Shown: positions 27,731-36,887 of the stretch, in pieces | Position numbering within the stretch: position 1 is the stretch's first letter | Layout of the letters: each line of letters begins with the position of its first letter | Origin: Propionibacteriaceae bacterium ZF39 | GTDB taxonomy: Bacteria; Actinomycetota; Actinomycetes; Propionibacteriales; Propionibacteriaceae | DNA: 64,000 nt | Direction of reading: 5' to 3' | Assembly (NCBI GenBank): GCA_039565995.1 | Contig: CP154795.1 | Span: forward strand, 3,922,878-3,986,877 | Translations under genes and position numbers: made by a program | Notes under the pieces: model-generated | Databases searched by the model: none | Told to the model about the DNA's origin: nothing | What the model saw: the letters and a program-made list of their open reading frames with translations, nothing else

Positions 27731-30569
27731 GACGCGCCTCCCCCGTTGTTCTTTCTGCATAGGCCCACGCCGCTGCCTCGGTGCGCGAGCCGACGCCGAG
27801 TTTGGCGAGGATATTGCTCACGTGGACGCTGACGGTCTTGGTCGACACGACGAGCGTCTTCGCGATCTCACCGTTGCTGCGGCCCTCGGCGACGAGGGCC
27901 AGGACTTCCTGCTCCCGGTTGGTCAGGCCGCCGGGGCGGCCTGATCTCTGAGTTGCCTCGGGCGTGGGCGCCTTCACACCGAGAGCCCGATACCGCTCGA
28001 CGAACCAGGCGGCCCCGAGCCGGTTCGCCAAGTCGAGACCGACATCCAGTTGAGCCCGCGCGATCTCCGAGTTGTCCTCCCGAACGGCGGCCTCGGCACA
28101 ACGCAGACGGGCCCAGAGTGTGACCCACGCCGATCTCAGTTCTGGGTCCACCTCCTGCATCGCCAGCCAATCGGAGACCGCTCCCGAGGCCTCTGCGGCG
28201 TACCAGCTGCGGAGCATGGGCACCATCGCCGTTTCCGGCAAGCCTGTGGCGACCCGCTCGAGCAACTCCAGACGCGCGGGATCGGGCGTACCCAACTCAG
28301 CGACAATCGCCCGGCCCAGCGCCAGCAGCTGCCAGCCGGATGAAGGGTGGCTGACCGGAGTCGTCATCAGGAATCGTTCGATGATCGCCCAGGCTTCCTC
28401 CGGCCGGTCCTGCAGGAGACGCAAGCGCCCCAAATGCCAGGTGGTGATCACATCGGCCTGGGGGCTCGGTGGACTCAAGGATGACCGCGGCTTGATCGAG
28501 CAACGCCTCGGCCCGATCAAGATCACCGCGGAGCAGGGCAATGTCAGCGGCGGCACTCAGGAGCTGCTGCTGGAACGAGTCCTGTGGCGCGAGCCGCAGC
28601 GCCCGCTCGATCAGCCGCTCGGCCTCGGCGCACTCCCCCAGGTGGATCAGCGGTTCGGCCGCATTGCCGGCGAGCATCGACCCTGCATACCGCTCCAGAC
28701 CCATCGCCCGCGCATCGTCGATCCCAGCCAGGGCCACATCTGCGGCGCTGCGATATTGGCCAGCCAGATTCAGGTAGTGCGCGAGGTTGATGTGGTGACG
28801 GAGTTGGCCGCGGCGCGTACGCCCATCGCGCAGGCGCGCCAGCTCTTCCAGCCCGCGCGCTTCGTCACCGAGCGCGCAACGGCAACAGGCCAGGGTGTTG
28901 CGCAACCGCTTGACCGTGCCCGCCGCCTCGGAGCCCAGCTCCTCGCACAACGCCAGCGCCCGCTCACAGATCGCAGCCGATTCGGCGAAACTGCCGTTGA
29001 GCATCGCAATGTTGGCCTTCAGATCAAGGACGCTCACGAGCACCGGGCTGATGGGGTCGTCGCGGATGAGCGCGTACGCCTCCCCGACCACCTGTTCCGC
29101 CCCCGACAGCCCGGCGAACTTGAAGCCGCGCGCCCGCTGCACGAGTCGCTCAGCGCGCTCAGAGGCAGGGGCGTCCTCGGGCATGGTCGCCAGGCTCTGA
29201 TCGATGAGCCGCATCGAATCCGCATAGTCACCCAGCCAGCTCTTGGCGCGGGCCACGCGAGCGAGGAGTTCGTCATGGCGACCAAGGTTTCCGCGCAGCT
29301 CGGGTCCGACCGACTCCCAGAGTTCGAGCGCAACGTCATAGTGCTCGACGCAGTCGGGATGGGCATTGGACAACTCTTCGGCCCTGGTGAGCGCGGCGGT
29401 GAACGCCTCGTCGACCCGCCCGGCGGCGCGGAGGTGGTGCACCAGCTTCAGGCTGATCTCGGGTTCGGCCGCACGCACGAGGTCCGCATACCGCCCATGC
29501 AGTCGCCGGTGCTCGCCGGGCAACAGCTCATCGTGAATGACCTCGCGCAGGATGGCGTGCCGGAACGCATAGTCCTCTTCACGCACGACCACCAATCCCG
29601 CCTCGACGGCCTCCCGCAGACTGCGCTCGACGTCGGCCTCTGACCGTTCGGCCACGGCCGCCAGCAGGTCCTGATCGAACTCCACCCCCGCCACCGCAGC
29701 GATCTGCAGCAGCATCTGGGTGGTTTCGTCGAGCGAGTGGAATCGCACGAGGAGGGCCTCGCGGAGGGTGGTGGGAAGTACGCCGCGCCCGCCGGTGCTC
29801 CGGGCCAACTCCTCCGCGAAGTAGGGAATGCCCTCACTCCGCTCGACGATCCGCGTGATGCTCGCCGCACTCGGGTCGATGAGCAGGGGCCGGATCAGCT
29901 CGGCCACATGGTCGTCGGAGAGCGGGTCGAGCGCGAGGTGGGCGAGCGCGCGCCGATGCAGCTCCGCAATGATCGGTCGGAGCGGATGCCGCCCGGTGAT
30001 CTCGTCGGCCCGGTAGGTCACGAGCACCAGGACACCGGATTGCTCCGGGCCCAAAGGGGCGTACTGCAACGCGGCATCGAGAAAGCGCAACAGGTGGCCC
30101 GTCGAGACATCGGCCCAATGAAGATCTTCGACGATGACAGCGAGCGGCTGCTCTCGCGCGGCCCCGAGCAGGACGTCCCGACCGCCTCGAACACCTGCGC
30201 GCGTTGGGATTCGGCCACCCGCCCATCGCCGCCGAGCGCCGGAACCAGGGAGCCGAGTGCGGCATGACCAGCACCCGCCCACTCCCGTACGCGATCCGCG
30301 CCGTGCCGCGCGACCAACGACTTCAGGATCTGGCTGATCGCCGCATAGGGCACGGCCTCGGCACCGAAGGCGAGGCACTGCCCGAGCAGTACGCCGGCTT
30401 CGGTGCCGAGACCGTCGACAAGTTGGCCGACGAGGCTGGACTTCCCGATGCCGGCCTCGCCGGACACCAGGACCAGCCCTGGTCGCTGTTGGACAGCCGT
30501 CGACCAGGCCTGCCGCAGCGCCTCGAGTTCGGCACCCCGCCCGACGAACGATCGGTCTCCATGGGTCAT
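27720..30569 (-). pseudogene. Large LuxR-family ATPase regulator (LAL type) with two frameshifts
   Basis: Joined across two frame changes this encodes about 949 residues. It has an N-terminal AAA/STAND ATPase with Walker A GEAGIGKSS and Walker B LAVIVEDLHWAD, a TPR-like helical middle, and a C-terminal LuxR helix-turn-helix (LTNREQEVLALVAEGRSNGEIA). The first frame change is near 30175-30185, where VFEAV must be joined to RDVLLGAA. The second is at a run of five Gs (28460-28464), where LESTEP must be joined to QADVITTWHLG. Full domain content on both sides implies recent mutation or sequencing error. It is translationally coupled to the short ORF upstream. Confidence 0.8.
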
Positions 30570-30760
30570 GCCGTCATCGTGGCACGACGGACCGACAGTT
30601 TCGGACGCCGAGGCGAGAAGAAGTCGAGGATCAGTCCCGGCAGTCGCCGGGCCCGCTCGGGCTTCGGGAGTTCGGCGGCGTGGCGGGCTTCGTCTGCCCT
30701 GGCGTACGCCTCGTGGATCTGGTGGTTGTGGAGTTGCAGATGCAGATATTCGTTGTTCAT
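30566..30760 (-). CDS. Short hypothetical protein coupled to the LuxR-type regulator
   Basis: A 64-residue basic, histidine-rich protein (MNNEYLHLQLHNHQIHEAYARADEARHAAEL). The ATG at 30760 follows GGAGAT, and its TGA overlaps the regulator's ATG by four bases. That arrangement supports real translation. I do not recognise it. It could serve mainly as a leader for coupled translation. Confidence 0.55.
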   Translation of the reverse strand: MNNEYLHLQLHNHQIHEAYARADEARHAAELPKPERARRLPGLILDFFSPRRPKLSVRRATMTA

Positions 30761-30808
30761 ATCTCCACGGTGCCCCTAAGACGCAGGGCGGCGCATCGGA
30801 TTATTTCC

Positions 30809-31510
30809 CTATCCCTGGCCCACGAGCTGCCTCTGAGGTAGCTCAGAGGCCGGCTCCGCCTCGATCGCCGTCTGCCAATGCCCCAGGGACGAGCGCAGCA
30901 CCAGAACGGAGGGCACGCCGAAGACGCCCACGAAGACCAGGCCCGAGGCGTACGCCATCCAGGGCCCCAGCGCCGACCCCGCGAATTCGAGCGGGACCCA
31001 GACGATGAGGGCGATGCCGAGCCAGAGCGGCCCGAGCTTCGAGCGGATGAGCGCCACGCCGAGCAGGACATAGCCGATCACCATCGCCAGCGTCCCGAGA
31101 GCCATGAACGGGAACACCGCACCGGACGACTGGGCGCGGTCGAGGAGTTGGGCGTACGCGGCGTGGTTGGCCGGGTCGGCCGCCATCGGCAGCATCAACA
31201 GATTGACCCCGCCCCACACCGCGTGGCCGAAGCAACTCAGCACCAGCAGCGCCCCGGCCAAGGGCGCGAGGATCGGCGTACTCGAGCGCAGGAGGTGGGC
31301 CAGGCCGGCGTACCCGACAGCCAAGAACACCTGGGCAAGCACGAATCCCACCGTGGAGACGGTGGCGGTTCCGGAGGCGGCGATAGCGGCCAGCCACTCC
31401 TGGGTCGAGCCGGAGAAGTCGGGCATCAGGGCCATGCTGCCGGCGGTGAGAACGGTGCCGACCCCCAGCGAGGTGGCGACGAGCGCGCGGGTGAAATGTG
31501 CCTGTTTCAT
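30809..31510 (-). CDS. Six-helix membrane protein of unknown function
   Basis: A 233-residue integral membrane protein with about six predicted helices spread evenly along the chain, and a conserved-looking HAVWGGVNLL turn in the middle. I chose the ATG at 31510 (MKQAHFTRALVAT), seven bases downstream of AGAGGA; an ATG six bases earlier is possible. It resembles small uncharacterised actinobacterial membrane proteins near NarL-type two-component pairs. It is divergent from the kinase at 31653, which may control it. Confidence 0.65.
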   Translation of the reverse strand: MKQAHFTRALVATSLGVGTVLTAGSMALMPDFSGSTQEWLAAIAASGTATVSTVGFVLAQVFLAVGYAGLAHLLRSSTPILAPLAGALLVLSCFGHAVWGGVNLLMLPMAADPANHAAYAQLLDRAQSSGAVFPFMALGTLAMVIGYVLLGVALIRSKLGPLWLGIALIVWVPLEFAGSALGPWMAYASGLVFVGVFGVPSVLVLRSSLGHWQTAIEAEPASELPQRQLVGQG

Positions 31511-31652
31511 GATCATTCCTCTCGTGGTCGCGCCGGATCGGCGCTGATTCGAGAGTGCGGTTGCCACGGGTTGATCGGGTACGCCTGTGGGTCGTCACAG
31601 CGATCAACTTTCGGATGACGACACCCGGCAGGTCCCGACCTACATTGATCGT

Positions 31653-32837
31653 GTGACCATCAGGACGCCGGCGCGTGCCGCGCGCATGACCAGGGGCAAT
31701 TGGGCAGTCGACCTCGGCATCGCACTGCTGCTCATCGTCGTGGGGCTCGTCGAAGTGTGGCTGCCGATGGAGTCGGTCTATGGCGATGGGTCGGCGGTGA
31801 TCAGCACGCTCGGCATCGTGGTCTTCAACGTACTGCTCAGCCAGCGTCGAGCCCGGCCGTGGATCGCCCTGTCCTCTCTGCTGGTCTGGCCGGTGCTGGG
31901 GCTAAGCCAGGGCGGGAATCTGCAGGTGATGTTCTTCGGCCAGCTCGTGCCGCTGATGGTGCTGGTGTTCTCAGTCGCACGGTTCGCGCAGGGCCCGCTG
32001 CGGTGGATCGGCCCGTTGTGCGGGATCGTCTTCGTCGCGGTCGCCGACCTGTTCATGCCGCTGCTGAGGTCTCCCAACGAGCTGATCTTCCACTGGGGCA
32101 ACATCGTCCTCGCGTTCCTGCTCGGGCTGGCGCTGCGGATCTCGGCCGAGCGGGCCGCGGCCGAGGCCGTCCGCGCGACTCTGGCCGAATCGACCGCGCG
32201 CGAGCAGGCCCTGGTGGCGGTGAGCGAGGAGCGGGCGCGCATCGCCCGGGAACTGCATGACATCGTCGCCCATTCGGTCAGCGTCATGGTCGTGCAGGCC
32301 GGTGCCGCCGAACAGATGGTTGCCGACGATCCGGCGTACGCCCGGCGCGCGCTGGGGACGATCAGAACGACCGGGTCGGGGGCTCTGGCCGAGATGCGGC
32401 GGCTCGTGACGATGCTGCGCGATCCCGAGTCGGACGCGGACCTGGCACCGCAACCCGGAGTCGATTCCTTGACCGACCTCATCAGGGCGGCCGAGGGAGC
32501 AGGGTTTCACGTGGAACTGAAGGTGACCGGTGAGCGACCGGACCTACCCGCCGGGCTTGACCTGACCGTGTATCGGATCGTGCAGGAGGCGTTGACGAAC
32601 GTACGCCGGCACTCGCTCGCCCGGCAGGCCCAGGTGGAGCTCGACTTCGGATCCGAGGCCCTGGAGATCGTCGTGACGGATCCGGGACCTGCTCGAGGTT
32701 CGGCCCACGGTGGGTCCGGGCATGGGCTGGTAGGCATGCGTGAACGCGTCGCCTTGTTCGGCGGACGGGTCTCGGCGGAAGCGACCGGGGACGGATTCGA
32801 GGTACGCGCGGTGTTGCCCCTGGAGCGTGTGGGATGA
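31653..32837 (+). CDS. NarL-type sensor histidine kinase
   Basis: A kinase of about 394 residues with roughly four to five membrane helices, then a HisKA_3 dimerisation domain with the phospho-acceptor in IARELHDIVAHSVSVM, and a HATPase domain (N box QEALTNVRRHS; GHGLVGMRERVALFGG). The extracytoplasmic loops are tiny, as in envelope-stress kinases of this class. The start is uncertain: GTG 31653 is my choice, and an ATG at 31686 is plausible. It overlaps the response regulator by four bases. Confidence 0.88.
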   Translation: MTIRTPARAARMTRGNWAVDLGIALLLIVVGLVEVWLPMESVYGDGSAVISTLGIVVFNVLLSQRRARPWIALSSLLVWPVLGLSQGGNLQVMFFGQLVPLMVLVFSVARFAQGPLRWIGPLCGIVFVAVADLFMPLLRSPNELIFHWGNIVLAFLLGLALRISAERAAAEAVRATLAESTAREQALVAVSEERARIARELHDIVAHSVSVMVVQAGAAEQMVADDPAYARRALGTIRTTGSGALAEMRRLVTMLRDPESDADLAPQPGVDSLTDLIRAAEGAGFHVELKVTGERPDLPAGLDLTVYRIVQEALTNVRRHSLARQAQVELDFGSEALEIVVTDPGPARGSAHGGSGHGLVGMRERVALFGGRVSAEATGDGFEVRAVLPLERVG

Positions 32838-33496
32838 ACGCCGACCCGCTCCGCGTACTCGTCGTCGACGACCAGGAACTCGTCCGCCTCGGCTTCCGGT
32901 TGATCCTCGAACGGGCGGGGCTTGAGGTAGTCGGTGAGGCCGGGGACGGGCTCGAGGCCGTGGAACTGGTCCGGGAGCATCGGCCCGATGTGGTGCTGAT
33001 GGACATCCGGATGGCCCGACTGGACGGTGTCGAGGCGACCCGGCGGATCGGCGAGCTCGTCGGTCCGCGGCCGCGGGTCCTGGTGCTGACGACGTTCGAT
33101 CTGGATGAATATGTATACAACGCAGTACGGGCCGGAGCCTCCGGGTTCCTGTTGAAGGATGTGCCGCCCGATGACCTGGTGCATGCGGTGCGGGTCGTCG
33201 CGAGGGGTGAATCCATGCTCGCGCCGACGTTGATCGCCCGGCTGCTCGACCGGTTCACCGCGCGGCCGCCCGTGGCGGAACGACCCGCGGAACTGGCCGA
33301 GTTGACCGATCGCGAACTCGAGATCGCCCGGCTCGTCGCCCGTGGCTTGTCCAACGCCGAGATCGGCGCACGGCTCTTTCTGAGCGAGGCGACGGTCAAG
33401 ACCTATGTCTCGCGCCTGCTTGCCAAGCTGCACCTGCGCGATCGCGTCCAGGTCGCCGTCCTGGCGTACCGGACCGGGCTCGTGCCACTCGACTGA
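32834..33496 (+). CDS. NarL/LuxR-type response regulator
   Basis: A 220-residue regulator: receiver with VVDDQ, phospho-acceptor Asp57 in VVLMDIRM and Lys in FLLKDVPPDDL, followed by a LuxR helix-turn-helix (LTDRELEIARLVARGLSNAEIGARLFLSEATVK). It begins within the kinase gene (ATGA) and is the obvious cognate partner. The divergent six-helix membrane protein and the LuxR-type ATPase gene are candidate neighbours under its control. Confidence 0.93.
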   Translation: MNADPLRVLVVDDQELVRLGFRLILERAGLEVVGEAGDGLEAVELVREHRPDVVLMDIRMARLDGVEATRRIGELVGPRPRVLVLTTFDLDEYVYNAVRAGASGFLLKDVPPDDLVHAVRVVARGESMLAPTLIARLLDRFTARPPVAERPAELAELTDRELEIARLVARGLSNAEIGARLFLSEATVKTYVSRLLAKLHLRDRVQVAVLAYRTGLVPLD

Positions 33497-33544
33497 CGAA
33501 CTATTGGGGATTCTGGCTGCTTCCGTAGAGTCGCCGATATTCGA

Positions 33545-33958
33545 TCAGCGAGCGATGGGCTCCACGTCCAGCGACGCGAGCAGAGCCAGGACTCGCTGCT
33601 TGATGTCGTCGCGGATGGGGCGCACGGAATCGACGCCCTTGCCGGCCGGATCCTCCAGGACCCAGTCCTCGTAGCGCTTGCCCGGATAGTATGGACAGGT
33701 GTCGCCACAGCCCATGGTGATCACGACATCGGACGCCTCGACGGCCTCGTTGGTCAGGATCTTGGGCTGCTCGGCCGACATATCGATGCCTTCCTCGAGC
33801 ATCGCCTCGACCGCAGCGGGGTTCACCTGGTCGCCCGGCGCGGAGCCGGCCGAGCGGACCTCGACCCGACCGCCGGAGAGGGCGAGGGTGTACGCCGCAG
33901 CCATCTGGGAGCGACCGGCGTTGTGGATGCAGACATAGAGCACGCTGGGCTTGGACAT
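33545..33958 (-). CDS. arsC: Arsenate reductase, low-molecular-weight phosphatase type
   Basis: A 137-residue ArsC of the thioredoxin-linked phosphatase fold. The catalytic P-loop is C10-I-H-N-A-G-R-S, and GCGDTCPYYPGKRYEDW supplies further conserved cysteines and the acid residue. It reduces arsenate to arsenite for export. The ATG at 33958 (MSKPSVLYV) follows an AAGGAAC sequence. It lies 17 bases downstream of the ACR3 pump gene in the same operon, and trxA/trxB occur elsewhere in the window. Confidence 0.93.
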   Translation of the reverse strand: MSKPSVLYVCIHNAGRSQMAAAYTLALSGGRVEVRSAGSAPGDQVNPAAVEAMLEEGIDMSAEQPKILTNEAVEASDVVITMGCGDTCPYYPGKRYEDWVLEDPAGKGVDSVRPIRDDIKQRVLALLASLDVEPIAR

Positions 33959-33975
33959 GGTGTTCCTTCTTGTGA

Positions 33976-35067
33976 TCAGTCGACGGGAACGGTCGGATCG
34001 CCGGCCCAGAACTTCCGGCCGGCCCACTTGGCGACATAAACGAGGGCAACGAGGACGGGCACCTCGATCAGCGGTCCGACGACACCTGCGAGGGCCTGGC
34101 CGGATGTGATGCCGAATGTGCCGATGGCGACGGCGATGGCGAGCTCGAAGTTGTTGCCGGCGGCGGTCATGGACACGGACGTCGACTTCGCGTAGTTGAG
34201 GCCGGAGAGCTTGGACAGGACCATGGCCCCGCCGAACATCACGACGAAGTACGCCAGCAGCGGCAGCGCGATCCGGGCCACGGCGAGCGGTTGCGACGTG
34301 ATCGCCTCACCCTGCAGCGCGAACAGCAGGACGATCGTGAAGAGCAGGCCGATCAGCGCCCAGGGGCCGATCTTCGGGAGGAACTTCTCCTCGTACCACT
34401 CCCGGCCCTTCGCCCGCTCGCCGAGCGTACGCGTCAGATATCCGGCCACCAGAGGGATGCCGAGGAACACCACAACGCTCAGCACGATCGCCCAGAACGA
34501 GAACTCCGCCGACGTCGTCGACAGGCCGAGCCAACCCGGCAGGATCTGCAGATAGAACCAACCGAGCACGCCGAACATCAGCACCTGGAAGACCGAGTTG
34601 ATCGCGACCAGGACCGCCGCGGCCTCCCGGTCACCGCAGGCGAGGTCGTTCCAGATGAACACCATCGCGATGCAGCGGGCAAGACCGACGATGATCAGGC
34701 CGGTGCGATATTCGGGCAGATCGGGCAACAGCAGCCAGGCCAGGGAGAACATCAGCGCCGGGCCGACGAGCCAGTTGAGCACGAGCGACAGCACCATCAG
34801 CTTGCGGTCGCCGGTGACCCGGTTGATCTCGGTGTAGCGGACCTTGGCCAGCACCGGATACATCATCACGAGCAGGCCGATGGCGATCGGGACCGAGATG
34901 TTGGCGATCTTGATGGAGTCGAGCGCGGCGTTGAGGCCGGGGAACGTACGCCCCAGCAGGAGCCCCAGGGCCATCGCCGCCAGGATCCACACTGCGAGGA
35001 AGCGGTCGAGAACCGACATCCTGGAGATGACCGATTCGTGCTGATCGGGCTGGGTGATCGTGCTCAT
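33976..35067 (-). CDS. acr3: Arsenite efflux permease, ACR3 family
   Basis: A 363-residue ten-helix permease. The ACR3 hallmark GLARCIAMVFIWNDLACGD, with the conserved membrane cysteine, lies near residue 130. It exports arsenite using the proton-motive force. It is the first gene of an acr3-arsC operon and is divergent from a cysteine-bearing ArsR repressor, a standard detoxification locus. Confidence 0.95.
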   Translation of the reverse strand: MSTITQPDQHESVISRMSVLDRFLAVWILAAMALGLLLGRTFPGLNAALDSIKIANISVPIAIGLLVMMYPVLAKVRYTEINRVTGDRKLMVLSLVLNWLVGPALMFSLAWLLLPDLPEYRTGLIIVGLARCIAMVFIWNDLACGDREAAAVLVAINSVFQVLMFGVLGWFYLQILPGWLGLSTTSAEFSFWAIVLSVVVFLGIPLVAGYLTRTLGERAKGREWYEEKFLPKIGPWALIGLLFTIVLLFALQGEAITSQPLAVARIALPLLAYFVVMFGGAMVLSKLSGLNYAKSTSVSMTAAGNNFELAIAVAIGTFGITSGQALAGVVGPLIEVPVLVALVYVAKWAGRKFWAGDPTVPVD

Positions 35068-35089
35068 CCGGGCAGACCCTTCACATTGA

Positions 35090-35135
35090 TGACTGTCTAT
35101 AGATCAGTCAACGCCATCTATTGACGTTAGTCAAT
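35090..35135. promoter_or_regulatory. Two inverted repeats between acr3 and arsR, likely arsenic operators
   Basis: TGACTG (35090-35095) pairs with CAGTCA (35105-35110) around a TCTATAGA core. ATTGAC (35120-35125) pairs with GTCAAT (35130-35135) around a four-base spacer. The 87-base divergent region carries the promoters of both transcripts, so binding by the adjacent ArsR would give arsenite-inducible control of both. Confidence 0.65.
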
Positions 35136-35154
35136 GTGACGTACGCTGGACGCC

Positions 35155-35487
35155 ATGACCGCCGAAGCCCACTGCGCCGAGACCACCGCCCAGGCCCTGC
35201 TGAGCGCCGATGATGCTGCGCGCTGGGCCAAGCTGTTCAAGGCGTTGAGTGACCCGACGCGGGTGCGGATCGTGGAGTACATCGCGAGCGACGACTGCGC
35301 GCAGGTCTGCGCCTGCCACCTGCCCGAGGCGCTCGGCATCTCGCAGCCGACCCTGTCGCACCACATGAAGAAGCTCGTCGACGCGGGCATTCTCACGCGT
35401 ACGCAACGCGGCCGCTGGGCCGACTATGCCGTCGACACCGACGTCCTCGCGCAGCTCCGCGCTTGGCCATCGAACTGCCGCTGCTGA
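35155..35487 (+). CDS. arsR: ArsR-family arsenite-responsive repressor
   Basis: A 110-residue winged-helix repressor (LFKALSDPTRVRIVEYI; HTH LGISQPTLSHHMKKLVDAG). Cysteines occur in DDCAQVCACHLPE near the recognition helix and at the very C-terminus (NCRC), a plausible trivalent arsenic site. This contrasts with the histidine-rich tail of the ArsR relative at 3883. It ends directly against the CitE-like gene stop with no gap. Confidence 0.92.
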   Translation: MTAEAHCAETTAQALLSADDAARWAKLFKALSDPTRVRIVEYIASDDCAQVCACHLPEALGISQPTLSHHMKKLVDAGILTRTQRGRWADYAVDTDVLAQLRAWPSNCRC

Positions 35488-36378
35488 TCAGTCCACGTTG
35501 GGCAGACGGCGGATGATGGCCTCCGCCTGGCGATACATCGGACCATCGACCATGCGTCCGTCGACCTCGACCGCGCCACCCATCTCCTCGGCGGCGAGCA
35601 CGCGCTGGGCCCAGTCGATATCGGCCTGGTTGGGGGTGTAGGCCTCCCGCACGATCGGCACCTGATCCGGGTGGATGCACGCGGTCGCCGCGAACCCCAG
35701 AGCAAACCCGTCCAGCGCCTCGATCCGCTGACCCTCGGTGTCGGAGAAGTCCATGTGCACCCCATCAACGGCCCAGCGCCCGAACGCGGCCGCGGCCATC
35801 GCGACCCGAGCCCTCGCATAGCGCGGGACATCCCGATAGGCGCCGGCCCGCGTACCCACCGCAGCATGCAACGTCTCCGGCTCCCGTGACGCGTCCGGCA
35901 CGGTGTGCGGCAGCGCGAAGCGACTCGAGCGCCCGCCCATGGCTGCCACCAGATCCTCGGCGCCCCACATCATGCCGCCGCATCCGAGCGCCGACGCGAT
36001 CTCCTCGGCGCGGACCACACCCAGCGGTGTTTCGACCAACGCGAGTACGCAGGCCTCGGTCCAGGCCGCGACGCTGGTGACGTGCTCGGCCGATTCGGTC
36101 TTGGCGAGCATGACGCAGGTGTAGTCCGTCTCCCGCACACACGCCAGGTCGGCCTCGTGGTCCGGGCTCCCGACCGGATTGACCCGCACGATCGTGCGCT
36201 CCGGGTCGAGGCGGCTGGCGGCGATGGCGGCCCGGGCTGCGTCGCGATCCCGAGCGGGGACGGCGTCCTCGAGGTCGAGGATCACGGCATCGGAGCGCTC
36301 GGCCGCCTTCTCGAATCGGTCCGGGCGATTGCCCGGACAGAACAGCAGCGCCGGCCCCGGGGGCATCCACTTGCTCAC
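35488..36378 (-). CDS. CitE-like CoA-ester lyase of the leucine catabolic operon
   Basis: A 296-residue HpcH/HpaI aldolase-fold protein. Motifs: LLFCPGNRPDRFEKAAERSDAVILDLEDAVP, ALVETPLGVV, MMWGAEDLVAAMGG and CIHPDQVPIV. In M. tuberculosis the positional counterpart Rv2498c has been reported as an HMG-CoA lyase; the same role, cleaving HMG-CoA to acetyl-CoA and acetoacetate, would complete leucine breakdown here. I chose GTG 36378 (VSKWMPPGPALL), preceded by AAGGAG. It is the last gene of the operon. Confidence 0.82.
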   Translation of the reverse strand: MSKWMPPGPALLFCPGNRPDRFEKAAERSDAVILDLEDAVPARDRDAARAAIAASRLDPERTIVRVNPVGSPDHEADLACVRETDYTCVMLAKTESAEHVTSVAAWTEACVLALVETPLGVVRAEEIASALGCGGMMWGAEDLVAAMGGRSSRFALPHTVPDASREPETLHAAVGTRAGAYRDVPRYARARVAMAAAAFGRWAVDGVHMDFSDTEGQRIEALDGFALGFAATACIHPDQVPIVREAYTPNQADIDWAQRVLAAEEMGGAVEVDGRMVDGPMYRQAEAIIRRLPNVD

Positions 36379-36380
36379 GA

Positions 36381-36887
36381 TCACTCCTTGGTCGAATCGC
36401 TCGGCGGCTCCGGTCGCATACGCACCAACGTCGTCCGCACCGCCCGGGCCACCAGCTTTCCATGTTGATTGTGGCCGAGGTGTTCGAGGGTGACGATCCC
36501 GGTGCCCGGTCGCGAGTTCGAGGCCCGTTTGGCCAGACAGACCGTCTCGGCATAGAGCGTGTCGCCGTGGAAAACCGGCGCGGGAAACGTCACCTCGCTG
36601 AACCCAAGATTCGCCACGATCGTGCCCTGCGTGAGCTGCGCGACCGACAGCCCGACCAGCGTCGACAGCGTGTGCATCGAGTTCATCAGCCGTTCGCCGC
36701 CGAACTCCGGCTGCTCCGCCGCCCACGCCGCATCGAGATGCAGCGACTGCGTGTTCATCGTCAGCGTCGTGAACAGCACGTTGTCGGCCTCGGTCATGGT
36801 GCGGCCGGGGCGATGAAGGTACGCCGTCCCCACCTCGTATTCCTCGAACCACAGCCCACGCTGCACGACCTCCCGGCGGTCACTCAT
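36381..36887 (-). CDS. MaoC-family (hot-dog) hydratase
   Basis: A 168-residue hot-dog fold protein of the MaoC dehydratase family (GTAYLHRPGRTMTEADNVLFTTLTMNTQSLHLD; FPAPVFHGDTLYAE). The aspartate-histidine pair in the first motif fits a hydratase active site. In this operon it most likely hydrates an unsaturated acyl-CoA such as 3-methylglutaconyl-CoA; this is inferred from context. Its start overlaps the dehydrogenase stop by eight bases. Confidence 0.82.
   Translation of the reverse strand: MSDRREVVQRGLWFEEYEVGTAYLHRPGRTMTEADNVLFTTLTMNTQSLHLDAAWAAEQPEFGGERLMNSMHTLSTLVGLSVAQLTQGTIVANLGFSEVTFPAPVFHGDTLYAETVCLAKRASNSRPGTGIVTLEHLGHNQHGKLVARAVRTTLVRMRPEPPSDSTKE

Noticed and set aside
32501..32520. 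GTTTCACGTGGAAC in the histidine kinase gene as a parS site
   Set aside because: It deviates inside the central palindrome and is more than 20 kb from parAB. It is likely coincidental with G-F-H-V-E codons.
35068..35154. Promoter region of the arsenic locus considered as a riboswitch
   Set aside because: The 87-base divergent gap is too short for a structured leader, and the inverted repeats fit ArsR operators.
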